Shown here: one piece after another, positions 43,894 through 55,659 of the stretch
Layout: each line of letters begins with the position of its first letter
Position numbering within the stretch: the first letter of the stretch is position 1
Source of the DNA: Ceratothoa steindachneri
Lineage: Eukaryota; Arthropoda; Malacostraca; Isopoda; Cymothoidae
DNA length: 64,000 bases
Assembly (NCBI GenBank): GCA_963969495.1
Contig: OZ018329.1
Coordinates: forward strand, 147,372,502 to 147,436,501
Reading direction: 5' to 3'
The notes under the pieces: model-generated
What the model saw: only the letters and a program-made list of their open reading frames with translations
Databases searched by the model: none
Told to the model about the DNA's origin: nothing
Made by a program: the position numbers and the translations under genes

Positions 43894-46797
43894 TTAGGAA
43901 CCATTACAACCTTCCCTTCCCATAAACCCATCCAACCTACTCTTAAATACATTTAGATTTGGACTACCTACTACCCTCTGCGGCAATTTGTTCCAAAAGT
44001 CTACCACTCTATTGGTGAAAAAATATTTTCTTAAATCCAACCTACACCCTTGCTTTTTAATTTTCAAGTGGTGACCTCTAGTCCGATTTCCATCATCTAA
44101 CTCAAAAAACTTGCTAACATCCAATTTATCTATCCCGGAAAAAATTTTAAAGAGCTCAATCATATCCCCTCTCACACACCTCCTTTCGAACGAGAACATA
44201 TTTAATACCCTCAGTCTATCTTCATATTCAAGGTGCCTCAGGGAGGGAATAATCTTTGTTGCCCTCCGTTGCACTGACTCAAGAAGGTTAATATCGTGTC
44301 TAAAATGTGGGGACCATGCCTGTATACAGTACTCTAGATGTGGCCTAACATAAGAGTTATAGAGTTTAAGAATAACCTCCTTACTTTTGTAACTGACATT
44401 TCTCTTAATAAAACCCACCACTCTATTTGCCCTATTTCTTGCTTCAATACACTGCTTAGAAAACCTTAATGACTTATCTATTACTACTCCTAGATCTTTC
44501 TCATCCTCTACTGAGCTCAGCCAATGCCCATCCATTTCATAGTTAAATTCTCTATTATCTTTTCCCATGTTAATAACTTTGCACTTATCAAGGTTGAAAG
44601 TCATTTGCCACTTATGTGCCCAGGATAACAATTTATTTAAATCCCCCTGCACTTTAAAATTATCATCAATATCTTTAACTACAGCTGCTAATTTGGTATC
44701 ATCCGCAAAAATTGACACTTTATTATTAACTGCCTCCCCAAGATCGTTTATATAGATGACAAATAATAATGGACCGAGAACTGATCCCTGAGGAACCCCA
44801 CTGACAACATCCCTCCACTCTGACTTTACACCATTTAGCACTACCCTTTGCTTCCTGTCTTTCAGCCACTCAGCTATCCAATTTGAAACACCCCCACATA
44901 TCCCAATCATTTTTAATTTATGAACTAGTCTCCTATGTGGTACCTTATCAAATGCTTTACTAAAATCTAAGTAAATTATATCTACATTCTCTCCCTTATC
45001 TACTTGATCTGTTACAAACTCCAGAAAGTCTAGTAAGTTAGTCAAACATGATCTACCTGATCTAAACCCATGCTGAGCATCGCTGATTAACCCCTCCCTC
45101 TCTAGATGTTGGCAAATCCCTTTTTTAACTATTTTCTCAAGAATTTCACAGACTACAGGAGTTAGGCTAACCGGTCTAAAGTTATTTGGATCCTCTTTAC
45201 TACCCTTCTTGAAAATGGGGACTACATTTGCTCTCTTCCAATCATCGGGTATTTCTCCATATTCCAATGACCTAGTATATAACTTGTCCAGAGCTATTGA
45301 GATACTTTCTACCCCTTCTTTAAGTATCCTAGAATGAATATTATCAGGGCCGGAGGCCTTGGTAGTATCTAAATCACCTATTAGTCCTTTTATCATCCTC
45401 GGATCCACACAAATGTTAGTAAACACCTCTTTTCCTGACCTATGAGTACTATACATAGGACTATTTAGTTTCTCTTTTGTAAATACTGATGCAAAATGAC
45501 CATTTAGTACCTCAACTATTTCCTCATCAGTTTCTCTCACAACCCCTTCATATTTGATAGGTCCTATTTTAACTCTGCCACACTTGTTATTAATTTTATA
45601 GTAACTAAAGAACTTTATAGGATCTTTGTTGCTATCCTGAGCTAATTTAATTTCTGACACCCTTTTGTTCTTCTTTATAATCTTATTTAACTCATTCCTA
45701 GCCATTCTATAATCACTTAAATTTTGAATATTATTTTCTACCTGTAATTTTTTATATGCCCTTTTCTTCTCTGAAATTTTTCTAGCTATCTCCTGATTCC
45801 ACCATAATGGTTTCCTACTTTTGTTCCTAATGGCCTTCATTGGGATACATTGTTCTTGGACTACATTTATTATATGCTTGAAAGTATCCCACATCCCATA
45901 AGCATTTTTACCTCTGAATTCTATATCCCAGTCTACCAAATTTAGCAAGCTTCGAAGTTTTACATAATCTCCCTTATGAAAATTTGGAACTTTTTCAGCA
46001 TTCTCAGTTATTTTACCCTTCTCAATTCCCAAGTTAAAACGAACTATCTGATGGTCACCATTTCCCAATGCTTCCCCAACAGTCAATTCTTGAACTAAAT
46101 GATCACTGTTAGAAAGTACTAAATCTAATATATTGTCCCCCCTCGTTGGCTCATTAACAAATTGATTCAAAAAATTATCCTCAAAGCATTCTATGAACCT
46201 GCCACTTGTTCTATCCCTACCTATCATATTTTCCCAGTCCACAGAGTTTAAGTTGAAGTCCCCAATAATAACTGCATCTGTTTCACATCCCTTACTTATT
46301 TCCCTTATCATTAGTTCATCTATATCATCAGTCTGCCCAGGTGGCCTGTAAAAAGCTCCCAAATGCACCATTCTATTTTTACTGAACCTAATATCTATCC
46401 AAAGTGACTCAACTCCATCCTGCTTTATTGAAGTATTTAAACTTGAAACAATGTTGTTTTTTATATAGATAATTATTCCTCCACCAATCCTACCTGTCCT
46501 TTGACTAATGTACATATTATAGCCCTGTAAATCAAATTCACTTATAGTGTCACTAAATTCTATTTCATTAACCCATGATTCAGTAACGCATAATATATCT
46601 ATATCCTCATTGCTAATATAACTAAATAGCTCATCCTTCTTGTTTCTAAGACTACGAGCATTTGTATAGAAACAATTTAACCCCCCTATCCCTGAAGCAC
46701 CTCTTGAAACTTGAATGACCTCACCTCTATCGCCTTGGAACCTATTTCTGTTATCTGCCAAGTCCATTCTACTTTCAGTACTATAATGTCCTCTCAT
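43894..46797 (-). CDS. CR1-like ORF2: endonuclease and reverse transcriptase, uninterrupted
   Basis: This is a 967-codon frame, a full length for the family, starting 23 bp after the ORF1 terminal stop. The endonuclease (about residues 38-260) has NARSLRNKKDEL, the catalytic Glu in VTESWVNE, FYRPPGQ, GDFNLNSVDW, ILDLVLSNSD and GNGDH. The RT (about 480-780) has IYLDFSKAFDKVPHRR near 609, SGVPQGSVLGPLLF near 665 and the catalytic FADD near 696. The C-terminal region is conserved among CR1-like proteins (SYVRPHLEYCIQAWSPH, QRRATKII, VVDFWNKLPQRVV). No stop, frameshift or missing catalytic residue is visible. It would nick DNA and copy its own RNA in the nucleus. It is the best-preserved gene in the window. 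Confidence 0.93.
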   Translation of the reverse strand: MRGHYSTESRMDLADNRNRFQGDRGEVIQVSRGASGIGGLNCFYTNARSLRNKKDELFSYISNEDIDILCVTESWVNEIEFSDTISEFDLQGYNMYISQRTGRIGGGIIIYIKNNIVSSLNTSIKQDGVESLWIDIRFSKNRMVHLGAFYRPPGQTDDIDELMIREISKGCETDAVIIGDFNLNSVDWENMIGRDRTSGRFIECFEDNFLNQFVNEPTRGDNILDLVLSNSDHLVQELTVGEALGNGDHQIVRFNLGIEKGKITENAEKVPNFHKGDYVKLRSLLNLVDWDIEFRGKNAYGMWDTFKHIINVVQEQCIPMKAIRNKSRKPLWWNQEIARKISEKKRAYKKLQVENNIQNLSDYRMARNELNKIIKKNKRVSEIKLAQDSNKDPIKFFSYYKINNKCGRVKIGPIKYEGVVRETDEEIVEVLNGHFASVFTKEKLNSPMYSTHRSGKEVFTNICVDPRMIKGLIGDLDTTKASGPDNIHSRILKEGVESISIALDKLYTRSLEYGEIPDDWKRANVVPIFKKGSKEDPNNFRPVSLTPVVCEILEKIVKKGICQHLEREGLISDAQHGFRSGRSCLTNLLDFLEFVTDQVDKGENVDIIYLDFSKAFDKVPHRRLVHKLKMIGICGGVSNWIAEWLKDRKQRVVLNGVKSEWRDVVSGVPQGSVLGPLLFVIYINDLGEAVNNKVSIFADDTKLAAVVKDIDDNFKVQGDLNKLLSWAHKWQMTFNLDKCKVINMGKDNREFNYEMDGHWLSSVEDEKDLGVVIDKSLRFSKQCIEARNRANRVVGFIKRNVSYKSKEVILKLYNSYVRPHLEYCIQAWSPHFRHDINLLESVQRRATKIIPSLRHLEYEDRLRVLNMFSFERRCVRGDMIELFKIFSGIDKLDVSKFFELDDGNRTRGHHLKIKKQGCRLDLRKYFFTNRVVDFWNKLPQRVVGSPNLNVFKSRLDGFMGREGCNGS

Positions 46798-46819
46798 AAT
46801 TCCCTGACCACTATTAGTA

Positions 46820-47958
46820 TCTAGTTTCCCGCCCGCAAAGACCTAATAACACGATCATACTCCTCCCACAACACATCTACCCCCCTCCTACTCAAATGCA
46901 GTCCATCCATCGCATACATTTCTTTCATTCCAACAAACCTATCCCACACATCCACAAACATGACACCTTCCATCTCACATAATCATTCAGCCCAATTGCA
47001 CGAGACATCCATTCTACCCCAACATCCATTCTTGGAAGCACACCTGTCACAACACCTTTCATTCTACTTTCTTTCACCTTTTCAATCAACCTCTTGTACC
47101 TCTCACGTAACTCACATGCACCCACTTTCTTCACATCATTCACTCCTACATGTGTAATCACAACCGCATCCCTTGCACAGCCAGACACCAGTTCCTCATA
47201 CCTATCAGACAGATCTCTCACTCCAGCACCCGGCAAACACACCCTCAAACCATTCAATCTACTTGCATTCAACTTCCTATCTAAATATCTAACTCGCGAA
47301 TCACCCATCACAAGCACTTCAGTCAGACTCCTATTCCTAACCCCCACAGACCTAACTCCATCCCCACTCCTATTCGCATTCAAACTACCAGTCACTCGAA
47401 CTCCACCCCCACCCGTCATATCACTTCCAGTTACTTCCTCTCTTAGGGCACTGAATCTATTAGTCAAGCTAATAGGTTCTGTGTCCCTCTGACTCACACA
47501 CCTATTCTCCCCCTGGCTAACCACCTCAACAGAGGCAACCCTATTCTCACAAAGAACAGGAGAAGCCTCCCTAGCTTCATGTTTCCTAACCACTCTCCAC
47601 TGTTCCCCATCCTCACTAGGCCTATTTCTAACTAATCTAAGGGGGCTAACTTTACTATCACTAGAACTATCATATCCTACCTCCTCCACCGACCCTCTAC
47701 CTTCACCTGAAACATCTAACTGGCCTACCTCACCACCTAACCTATTCCCAAATCTAGGCCTAACACTAAGTTCCCTCCTGAGCTCAGCAACTAACCCCTC
47801 CAGCCTACAAACCTGTCTAAATCCTGCCTTCTCATCCCCTCTAAATCTACAATGCATTCACGCAGCCCACATACAACACATGTATACCCCTCACCAAATA
47901 CACCACAACCAATGCATACATTCCAACACTCATGCTCACTTTCATCCCCAAACTCCAT
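46820..47958 (-). pseudogene. CR1-like ORF1: PHD-like zinc finger and SGNH esterase, frameshifted
   Basis: The start at 47958 gives MEFGDESEHECWNVCIGCGV and then CVVC, a C4-type PHD-like finger. A shift near 47857 leads into the long frame 46925-47857, which has a coiled coil-like LVAELRRELS, a Ser/Arg-rich linker and the esterase: GDSRVRYLD (catalytic Ser), GAGVRDLSDRYEEL and VVITHVGVNDV (the Asn block). The frame is lost again near 46975. The D-x-x-H block (MDGLHLSRRG, about 46890-46910) and the tail VLWEEYDRV lie in other frames. Kapitonov and Jurka described PHD and esterase domains in CR1 ORF1 proteins. At least two, probably three, single-base indels break it. Confidence 0.85.
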
Positions 47959-48165
47959 CACTTATTCAAACAAAGAAAGAACTTAAGTAGCAATAAGAAA
48001 AAAAAGAAGAGCAACTTAGCTTTCGCTGATTGTGGTGAGAAAAAAACAAAAAACAAACAAACTATAGAAAAATCTGAAAAATAGATCAACAGACTGAGAG
48101 CTCTATAAAACAGGTGCTACCTGTTCGAAGGTCAGTCGAAGACTCAGCTCTCAAAATTTGTTCAG

Positions 48166-50560
48166 CTAGGCATATCATGATATAAAAGGAGACTAATTTT
48201 TCAGTGATTTATTACATTTTTCATGATTTTAATTTTGGTGAATATTATTACTAATCCCCTCTTCAGAATTTGCTTCATCTGTGTATACTGGTGTGAGGTA
48301 TGCTCAAAAAAGGTTGCATGCAGTACTCCAAATGGTGTGAAAGATTTGCAGCAGAGGCATGGTGATACCCTCTTGAGGAGGTATAGGGGACTAGTGAATG
48401 TGGAGCACAGTCAGATGGAGAGAATGAACACACTAACAAAATGGTACAAATAGGAATGACTGAAGAAAATGGTAGGAATAGCATGTTCCTTTGATAGCAA
48501 ATGTGAGAATTAGGAACAGAAGGGAAATTTGCAAGGATGTGTATGGAGAGAAAGCAGCTTATAAGATGTGAAGAACGGTTTGTGTATTTGATGGAACGAA
48601 GATTGAGATGTCTGGCCATTGTGGTAAGGGGTATTGTAGACAATTACCTATTGCAACTAACCAGCCTGGGGCAAATATGTATGTGAATGGAATGAATGCA
48701 GAGATATGGGAGAACTTTTAGAAAGGATGAAGAGTAAAATGTCCTGTGCTAGTGTGCGAACATTAATTATGTGTTAGTTTGAGTCAGGAAATATAATGCG
48801 TACTAAAGGCAGGATAAAGGTTGATTAGCAGAAAGAGTTCCATCAGGATGTAAGAAGAGTGATCTATAAGAATGTGTATGTAGGCAATGGAGGAAATCTT
48901 TTAAAAGTGTTTGGAGTAGTAGTTGTAGTGGAAAAGAGTAAAATTGGGGCAAAGTACTTCTGTAGTGAAAGTAATGGAAAGACCAATTCGGGATTGGTTT
49001 AGAGAGCAGAGGTATATATGGATGGAAAGCTGCTTATAAAATCTAAATAGTAGCTTATGTATTTAATGGATTGAAGATGAGCAAGTGATCCATTTGTATT
49101 GTGTATGTACAATCAAGAAAACAAGCCATTGTGTCAAGAGTTGCCAGCTATGTTATGGGTTGCTTGTATAGCAATTCATGAGTTGATTGGCAGTGTAAAT
49201 ATGCAAAATGAAAGTTGTTTAGTAGACAAACTGAGGAAGGTGGTAAGATTGAAGAAGCATGACTGAGGATGTTAAATGTTCATAGAATGCTGTACAAATG
49301 AAAGGCTGTGCTGTTAAGACTGGAAAAGCTCAGCTACCCCGAGTTGAAGATTATTTGGAGCAGCGGATCCTTTGGGAAATTGAAAATGTCTTTACAGTTA
49401 GGGAGTTATCAGCTCTTGGCTGAAAGCAGACTATGTTAGTGGAATTTATCTCAATTATGTAAAATTTGACTGAAGTGTGTGATTGCACAAATTAATCTGA
49501 TAGATTCAAAGTTAGTATCAGACATAGCTGATGATTTAACGAAAGAAGTAATGAGTGATGTATCTAAGAGGCCTGATACGATTGGTTGCTTCAAAGGGTA
49601 AAAACTTTATGATGGAATTTGACAATTAAGAAGTTTTGACTGTTTATGTACACCATTGTAGTAAACCGAGTATTGGGATAAAAGTGTCAGATACTTGTGG
49701 ACTGCACAGCATTCAAGTCAAGTGCATTATAATTAGGTAGTTGAGAAATTGTACAAAAGGAAAGACAATAACAAAAAAGAATGAAGCCACCACCTTTTCA
49801 TACTGTCATTCATGTACACTGCCACAGATATAACATAGCATGGAGGGCATTTGCCAAATGAGATATTTATAACACCGATTGTATATGCAAACAGGTAGGT
49901 CCCAGAATGATGAAAGCTCAAGTAAAGTGGGCAAACAGACAGGCAGGCAGAAATTTCATTAAAGAATGTCAGTTATGTTGGATTTGTGGTTTGGATGATA
50001 AGTGATTTGAATGTAGCACATGCCTAATGCTAGCTTATTTTGTTTGTTAGGCATTCCTTCCCAATGAGAGAATGGGTGCCTTTGAATTTAAGGGGAGACA
50101 TCATGAAGAGAAATTGCATCAAAGTACAAATTTTAGTGGAATTAGTCAGCTATAAATGGAGAAGAGGTTTAGATTCATGATGTCTAATCCCTTTCTTGAT
50201 ATGGAGCATAGTAGATGAAGGGAAAGCGATCTAGGTGGGAGACTATAGACTTCTATCATTCCCACCATGCATCTGTCTCCCACCTCACAGGCAAAATTTG
50301 CAATATTAGTGAAAGAGGGAGCTTGGACAGTTATCCAGGTAAGAGTCAGTGTGAATGAGGGTGTGTCTGTACAGTGCAAGCGAAAAGTATCTAATCATCA
50401 AAATTTGTATCATTTTCAGATATTCAAAGACCCATAAATCACTTTCTATTTCTTCTAGCAACATGTTAGCTTTCATATAATGCTCTGATATGACAGCTTT
50501 CAAGGGTTTTTTTTTTTTATTTCATTATTATTGAATTTTTTACTCAGTGGTCTAAAATAA
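48166..50560. other. unassigned, stop-rich purine-rich interval
   Basis: Plus-strand frames such as 48223-48453 are short and without known motifs. Composition (purine-rich plus strand with many TGA/TAG) resembles the gag/pol decay of the 35-40 kb LTR element, so old LTR-retroelement debris is possible. No zinc knuckle, protease or RT motif could be found. Confidence 0.35.
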
Positions 50561-51965
50561 AATTTATTTCTAATTTGTGCTAATAAACAATTTAAAATTG
50601 TTGAGGTGCTATTGTTGCTCTTCATAAATGTGGGAAATCTGAGAGACTATCTATAGCCAATGAATTAAACAGCTAAAATACTGTTAATTCATGGGTTTCA
50701 CTTGCTAAAAACAGGTTAGCCTATCTATGCCAGTACCTAAAAAATTATATAGCACACTGAAAAAAAAATTGCAGACATGCTTATGAAACATTTAGTAGTG
50801 AATAAGTGAACAATAACTGCAAGAGAACTAAATTTAAAATGAATAACTTATCTGATGTTTCTGAACAAACTAACTATCCAGGGGCAGCTACAAAAAGAAC
50901 TACAATCACCATGTTGGAAAGAAACCATTCATTAATGAAAATGCATAACAAACATGTTGCATGTAAAAAAAAAAAAAATTAATTGGACTGATGAGTGGGT
51001 AAAAGGTTATTCAGCAATGAGTCAACATTTTGAATATTCAGAAGCTGCCCTAAAAAGGTTCCTCAGCCCATTGGCTCAAATAAAATGGACCCTAAATAAA
51101 CCTGGCAATTTGAGGCCGTTTCAGTTTCTATGGGAGAGGAAGCATATATTTCCTCCCTAATAAGAACACAACTATGGATGACTAAGAGTTGCAACTTTAT
51201 AAAAAAAGTGTTTTTATAAAAACCTTTTCTTAAAAAAATGTTTTTTTTCAATTATCAGATATTTCATTTATTTTCAGAAAAATAAAAGTAATGAGTTAAC
51301 TGTAGTTAAAAATAAAACTAATATCTAGAGTACTTACTGAAACCTTATATATACACTCAGTCAGCTGGTTGCCATCAACACATTTTTAGCCATTTAAAAA
51401 TTTTTACCACACAATTACACAACACTGCATAATTTGTACCTAGCATCATATATGAGTCAGGACCAAGAAGAATATCATAAAAATACTGTATTTGTCAGTA
51501 AGCCTGGTGCCAGAGCAGCTAAAGAACAGATGACGGCAAGGTTTTGGGTGAATTAACAGATTATAGATCAAATGTAAACATTTTTGTAAAGCCATTTGTT
51601 TGGAAGGCAGCCACACAAACTACAAGTTGGTGGAATGGAATTTGCAGCTCCACACAACTTTCAAAAGCTCTACAAAAATCCTCAGCCTGGCACAGACTAG
51701 TGTTGCTGTAGAACATTCATTCAGTAACCATACATGGATTCAATCCACTAAAAGAAATTGCCCAACTACAGAAAGAGCATCAAAACTTGTGTATATTGCC
51801 CATAACCTTTCTTGAATATCAATTGACTGAAAGGATGAAGAAAAAAATTGAAAAACTGCAAGCCAAAAAGCTGAAAGCTCTGAATCAAAGGCAACAGGAC
51901 AGATAGAGCCATATGTCACTTCAAGATTCAGATGAATCAGACATTCAACAGCCAAATATATAATG
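50560..51965 (+). pseudogene. hAT transposase relic, C-terminal half
   Basis: The plus strand at 51670-51815 encodes SLAQTSVAVEHSFSNHTWIQ and then STKRNCPTTERASKLVYIAH. This is the hAT dimerisation domain (the 'S.A.ER.FS..G.I....R..L..E....L..I..NL' pattern). A basic Lys/Glu-rich tail follows (51815-51910). Upstream (50.9-51.15 kb) there are collinear core-like pieces with LERNHSLMKMHNK and FEYSEAALKRFLSPLAQIKW. Many stops. It is probably a different hAT family from those at 15.9 and 42.3 kb. Confidence 0.6.
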
Positions 51966-52360
51966 TAGAACAGGCTCGGTATTTCTTTTAAAATGGAATG
52001 GGCCATTTGATACATCTTACTTGCAATTTGCAGTAATGCAATATACTGAAATTATAGTAGCATATTTCTGTAATCAGGTCATTGTTGATATGAATGTCAG
52101 ATAGTTCATTTGCAACTTTATAAGCATGTTAAATGCATCTCTCGGAAGGTCTTCGTACACATTTTCCCCTATAAATAAAGCGATCTGTAGTAGCGGGCTA
52201 ATAATGCCTTTGGAATAGAATAGCAAGCAGATTCTACTACCTAATGAAAAATGCTTGGTTATTTAGTTACAGCTTAGACAATCAGGAAAAGAGCCTCTAA
52301 GATTAACGAATGTAATGATGGATGATAGAAAAGACTTTAAAATGTTTTCAATCAGGTTAA

Positions 52361-52630
52361 GCATCAAAATTACTATCAGCTATAAATGAAATGGGTTTTT
52401 TTAAAGTTTTGAAAAAACAACAAAAACATTTAAAACAATAATTAAGTTTAATAAAAAATACCAATATTTTTTTGCAATACTATGAATAGTGCATGGTATT
52501 TAGCCATAAACATCAAAAGTACTATCAGCTATAAATGAAATGGGGCATTTTTTTTAAGTTTTGAAAGAAAAACAAAAAAATGTAACAATAATTTTTTTGC
52601 CAACACTGAATGGTGCATGGTATTTAGCCA
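52361..52630. repeat. tandem duplication, units of about 146 and 121 bp
   Basis: catcaaaattactatcagct...gtgcatggtatttagcca (52361-52506) is followed by catcaaaagtactatcagct...gtgcatggtatttagcca (52510-52630). The units differ mainly in the length of the A/T runs between. Confidence 0.85.
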
Positions 52631-53660
52631 GGTTACAGGAGAAACTTCCAGTGGTACAAGCCATGCATGATGGGGCACCTTGTCACAAGGACAAAATTGT
52701 AAACAAAATGGCTTACTGATAATAAATTTAATGTTGGATCTCTCAATCCCATATAAAATTTATGGCTAATAAAAAATAAGGTTTAAAGCCAAGACAGAGA
52801 CTATCAAAAATTTAAAAGGCCATCATAAAGGTAAAGTGCAATGAAATATCTGCAGAAACTTGTCAAAACTTTATCAATTCATGCCAAAGTGTTATCAAAT
52901 CAAAAGGAAAGATGACAGAATACTAATTATAAGGAGTCAATATTAAACATGTTTCTTTGTTAAAAAGACAAAATTTGAGGGTCATCTGATAACTTTTTGC
53001 AGGCCTGTTGTCAATAATGATATTTGAGTGTGGCAGTGAGAATCTGTAACTGGATATATTTTTTTTAAGGTCCTTGATTCCTTTTATTCAAGCAGTGGCA
53101 AGAGTCTTTACCATCACCCAGACAGTTTACTGACTATGGAAGACCCTGGGAATGCCTAGAAGAAAGCAGTGCCCCCCTCCCCTTTGCCCAGTAGATTAGA
53201 TCCATTATTATAATATATATATTTATTTTGTGTGACATTAATATCTTTGCATTGGCCCATATATTTTTAAGGCCCTCAATATATAGTTAGTAATTTGCTT
53301 ACTGTACATATATTTTTGAGGTGTGATCTCTAATTTGCATTGGCTGATATATAATGTAAGGCTGTATATATTTGGTTTTTTTTTAAACAGTATTGCGATT
53401 GGATGGAGTTTGTCATTTGCCCCCCCCCCTCATTTTTGTGTGATGTAAATAAAGTCAATTAAATTAATTCATTAGCCTCCTTCAAACACCCAGGCGAGAC
53501 TGTTTGGAGGGCCAACGATTGTGATTGCAGGCCCTGAGACCCTGCCACCAAGTTCCAAAGCTAAAGATGTGTATTTTGTTTGGGGGGAGGGGATATAGAA
53601 AATGATCCCAACAAGGCTGCTCACAACAGTATTGGATATCGAAGAGATAACATTGTTAAG
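52631..53660. other. unassigned interval
   Basis: AT-rich. No coding or repeat assignment supported. A polyadenylation-like aataaa occurs near 53448, but no upstream gene could be linked to it. Confidence 0.35.
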
Positions 53661-53663
53661 TTA

Positions 53664-55657
53664 ATGGGTTGAGGAATAAGTTTTTGCAGCATTATCAATT
53701 TTAGAAAAACCCTTTTTAATTGATAACAATATGCAATTTAATCAATAATGTATTCTCTGTTGTTATTTACGACATTCCCAACCTTCAACTAGTTTTTCGA
53801 TGCCTCTGCAATAAAAATTGCTGGATTTTGACTAAGAATTTATCTAACCAGGTTTTTAATTCCACATCAGTATTGAACGAAACGCTGGGTAAATTGTTGG
53901 AGAGCGATCTGAACAGATGGAAATCTGATGGAGCGAAGTCTGGTGAATATGGAGGATGTGGCATCTTTTGTCATATTGGCAATGTAAGGACAAGCCTTGT
54001 CGTGTTGCAGAAAGACTCCATAACGTCAATGAGGTCGATTTTCGCAAATAGCTTCAGTGAGTCGATACATTTGTTGAACGTAGAATTCTGCATTGACAAT
54101 CTCTTTGTTCAATGTTTCATGGATGAAGTTCTTGCTTTAATCGCTGAAGTTGTGGGGGAGCAGTGTGTGTGTGTCTGTAGGGCCATTCTCCATCCCCTTA
54201 CATATATCTTTCCCCACCCTTGTGTCAGTGCATGGGTAGACAATTTTGATTAATACGAATAATGTTAACCAATTGTATTCTCTTTTCAGAGATATATTTT
54301 ATTGAAATCCTTTATATTTAGGAAATATAAGTTATAAATGGGAATTTGTCATGCTCACTTGGATGTTCACTTAGAGGTAAGAAGTTAACAAAATTTCCTT
54401 GGTGGAGTGCCAACTTATTGGTTTCCCTTCCCTCTATAGTAAATAAATTGTAAATGGGGGATATCATCTCTTCTACAGAGTGGAACTTTTGCACACTGCG
54501 AGTAGTTCTTGAGGAGAGTGCTCCGCCCAGCCCTGAGACGGAAGGCTTTCTTACCTCGCTTGCCACCCTCATTGGCTGATGAGCCTGTCCCTTTTTATTG
54601 GCCTACCCCCCCCCCCAGCACACAAGTGATAGTCCCCTGCCCCTTTTTGTCCGGTTGTTTTGTTGCATGGAGGACCTTGTTTGAGTTTATACCGATTGTT
54701 CTCTGCGCCTGTCATATTTTATTTTGTTTTCAGTTGGGAAGATTGAAATTTGTATAGAGTATTTATTTTTTTTGTAAATATAAATTGTAATTATCACTGT
54801 ATTTTGGGGGTAAAGTAAAGGACTGTATATCAAATCGTATCAATTCTTCCTGGGGGGGGGGGGTCCCAAGGTTCATAAATTCTAAGATAAGGTTGGAATG
54901 CCGGGTTAGTGTTTCTTTCGGCCCGCTAAAAGTGTTTTAGATGGTTCATGTTGACAAACACACTACCTTTCATCGCCAGTGATGATGTAGTGAAGAAATC
55001 TGTCCTTATATCCACGAGTAGTCTTGTGACAAGCAAGCAAACCTGTGGCAATCATGGAGCATTGAAGTTTGTTGCTTGTGCTCAAAAGCGTGCAGAAGCC
55101 ATGCATCCAGTTTTTGAACTTTCCCCATCGAATAAAAGTGATTCACTACAGTTTTATGATCACACGCCAATTGTACAGCCAATTCTCTAGTCGATTGACG
55201 AGGATTTTCATGAAGAAGGTCGTTCAATCTATCTTCATCCAACTTAATGGGGCGACCAGAACGTTCTTCGTCATTAAGATTGAAATGACCGTTTTTGAAA
55301 CGTGAAAACCACCATTGAGCCGTCCTTTCTGATAAAGTATTTTCTCCATACACAGCACAAATATTGTGATGAGCTTTGGCTGCATTTGCATTGTTCCCGT
55401 CTCAATTGAAAATAAATAACAAGTGTCGAAAATGAGCCCTTCTTTCAACTTGACATTCCATTTTGAGGGTACAGAACAAAAATTAAATTAGCACGACTTA
55501 AATAAACCGCAATGACTTATTACTCAACTTCAAGACATAGCCTAACCTTGGCAAATTTTGCTCTCATTATTTATAGTTTCTTAACATGTGCACAAATCAG
55601 GTCAACAAAAGTTAAATCAACACATTAAAAAAAAATGCAAAAACTTATTCCTCAACC
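53664..55657 (-). mobile_element. mariner element 3 (minus), interrupted by a solo LTR
   Basis: Terminal inverted repeats are ggttgaggaataagtttttg (53667-53686) and its inverse ending at 55657, followed by TA at 55658-55659. The minus-strand transposase is clear: N-terminal HTH (NICAVYGENTLSERTAQWWF, SRFKNGHFNLNDEERSGRP, 55.25-55.40 kb), second HTH (RQSTRELAVQLACDHKTVV, 55.15-55.22 kb), GKVQKLDAWLLHA, and the first catalytic Asp (ITGDE, near 54.98 kb). After the solo LTR come the second catalytic region LQHDKACPYIANMTK (54.0 kb), then YSPDFAPSDFHLF and DVELKTWLDKF (53.8-53.95 kb) in other frames. Confidence 0.88.
54164..54929 (+). repeat. solo LTR of the 35-40 kb LTR family, inside mariner 3
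   Basis: It starts tgtgtgtgtgtctgtagggccattctcc and ends ttcggcccgcta, matching the start and end of LTR B (776 bp against about 766 here). It includes the ttctcttttcagagatata block and the A/T-rich middle, and no internal retroelement sequence accompanies it. Its edges fall between two parts of one mariner transposase. The target duplication could not be fixed with confidence. Confidence 0.8.
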
Positions 55658-55659
55658 TA

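Larger units (their letters stand above)
43542..48165 (-). mobile_element. CR1-clade non-LTR retrotransposon, near full length (minus)
   Basis: The order on the minus strand is: 5' UTR (about 47.96-48.16 kb), ORF1 with a PHD-like zinc finger and an esterase domain, ORF2 with endonuclease and RT, a 3' UTR with two copies of a stem-loop, and a 3' microsatellite (TTATG)n (43542-43577 on the plus strand as acata repeats). A PHD-plus-esterase ORF1 and a microsatellite rather than poly-A tail are hallmarks of the CR1 group. There is no RNase H. ORF2 is intact and ORF1 is not. The exact 5' end is estimated. Confidence 0.85.

Noticed and set aside
43894..46797. A telomerase or host RT gene
   Set aside because: The endonuclease-RT order, PHD/esterase ORF1 and 3' microsatellite identify a CR1-group LINE.
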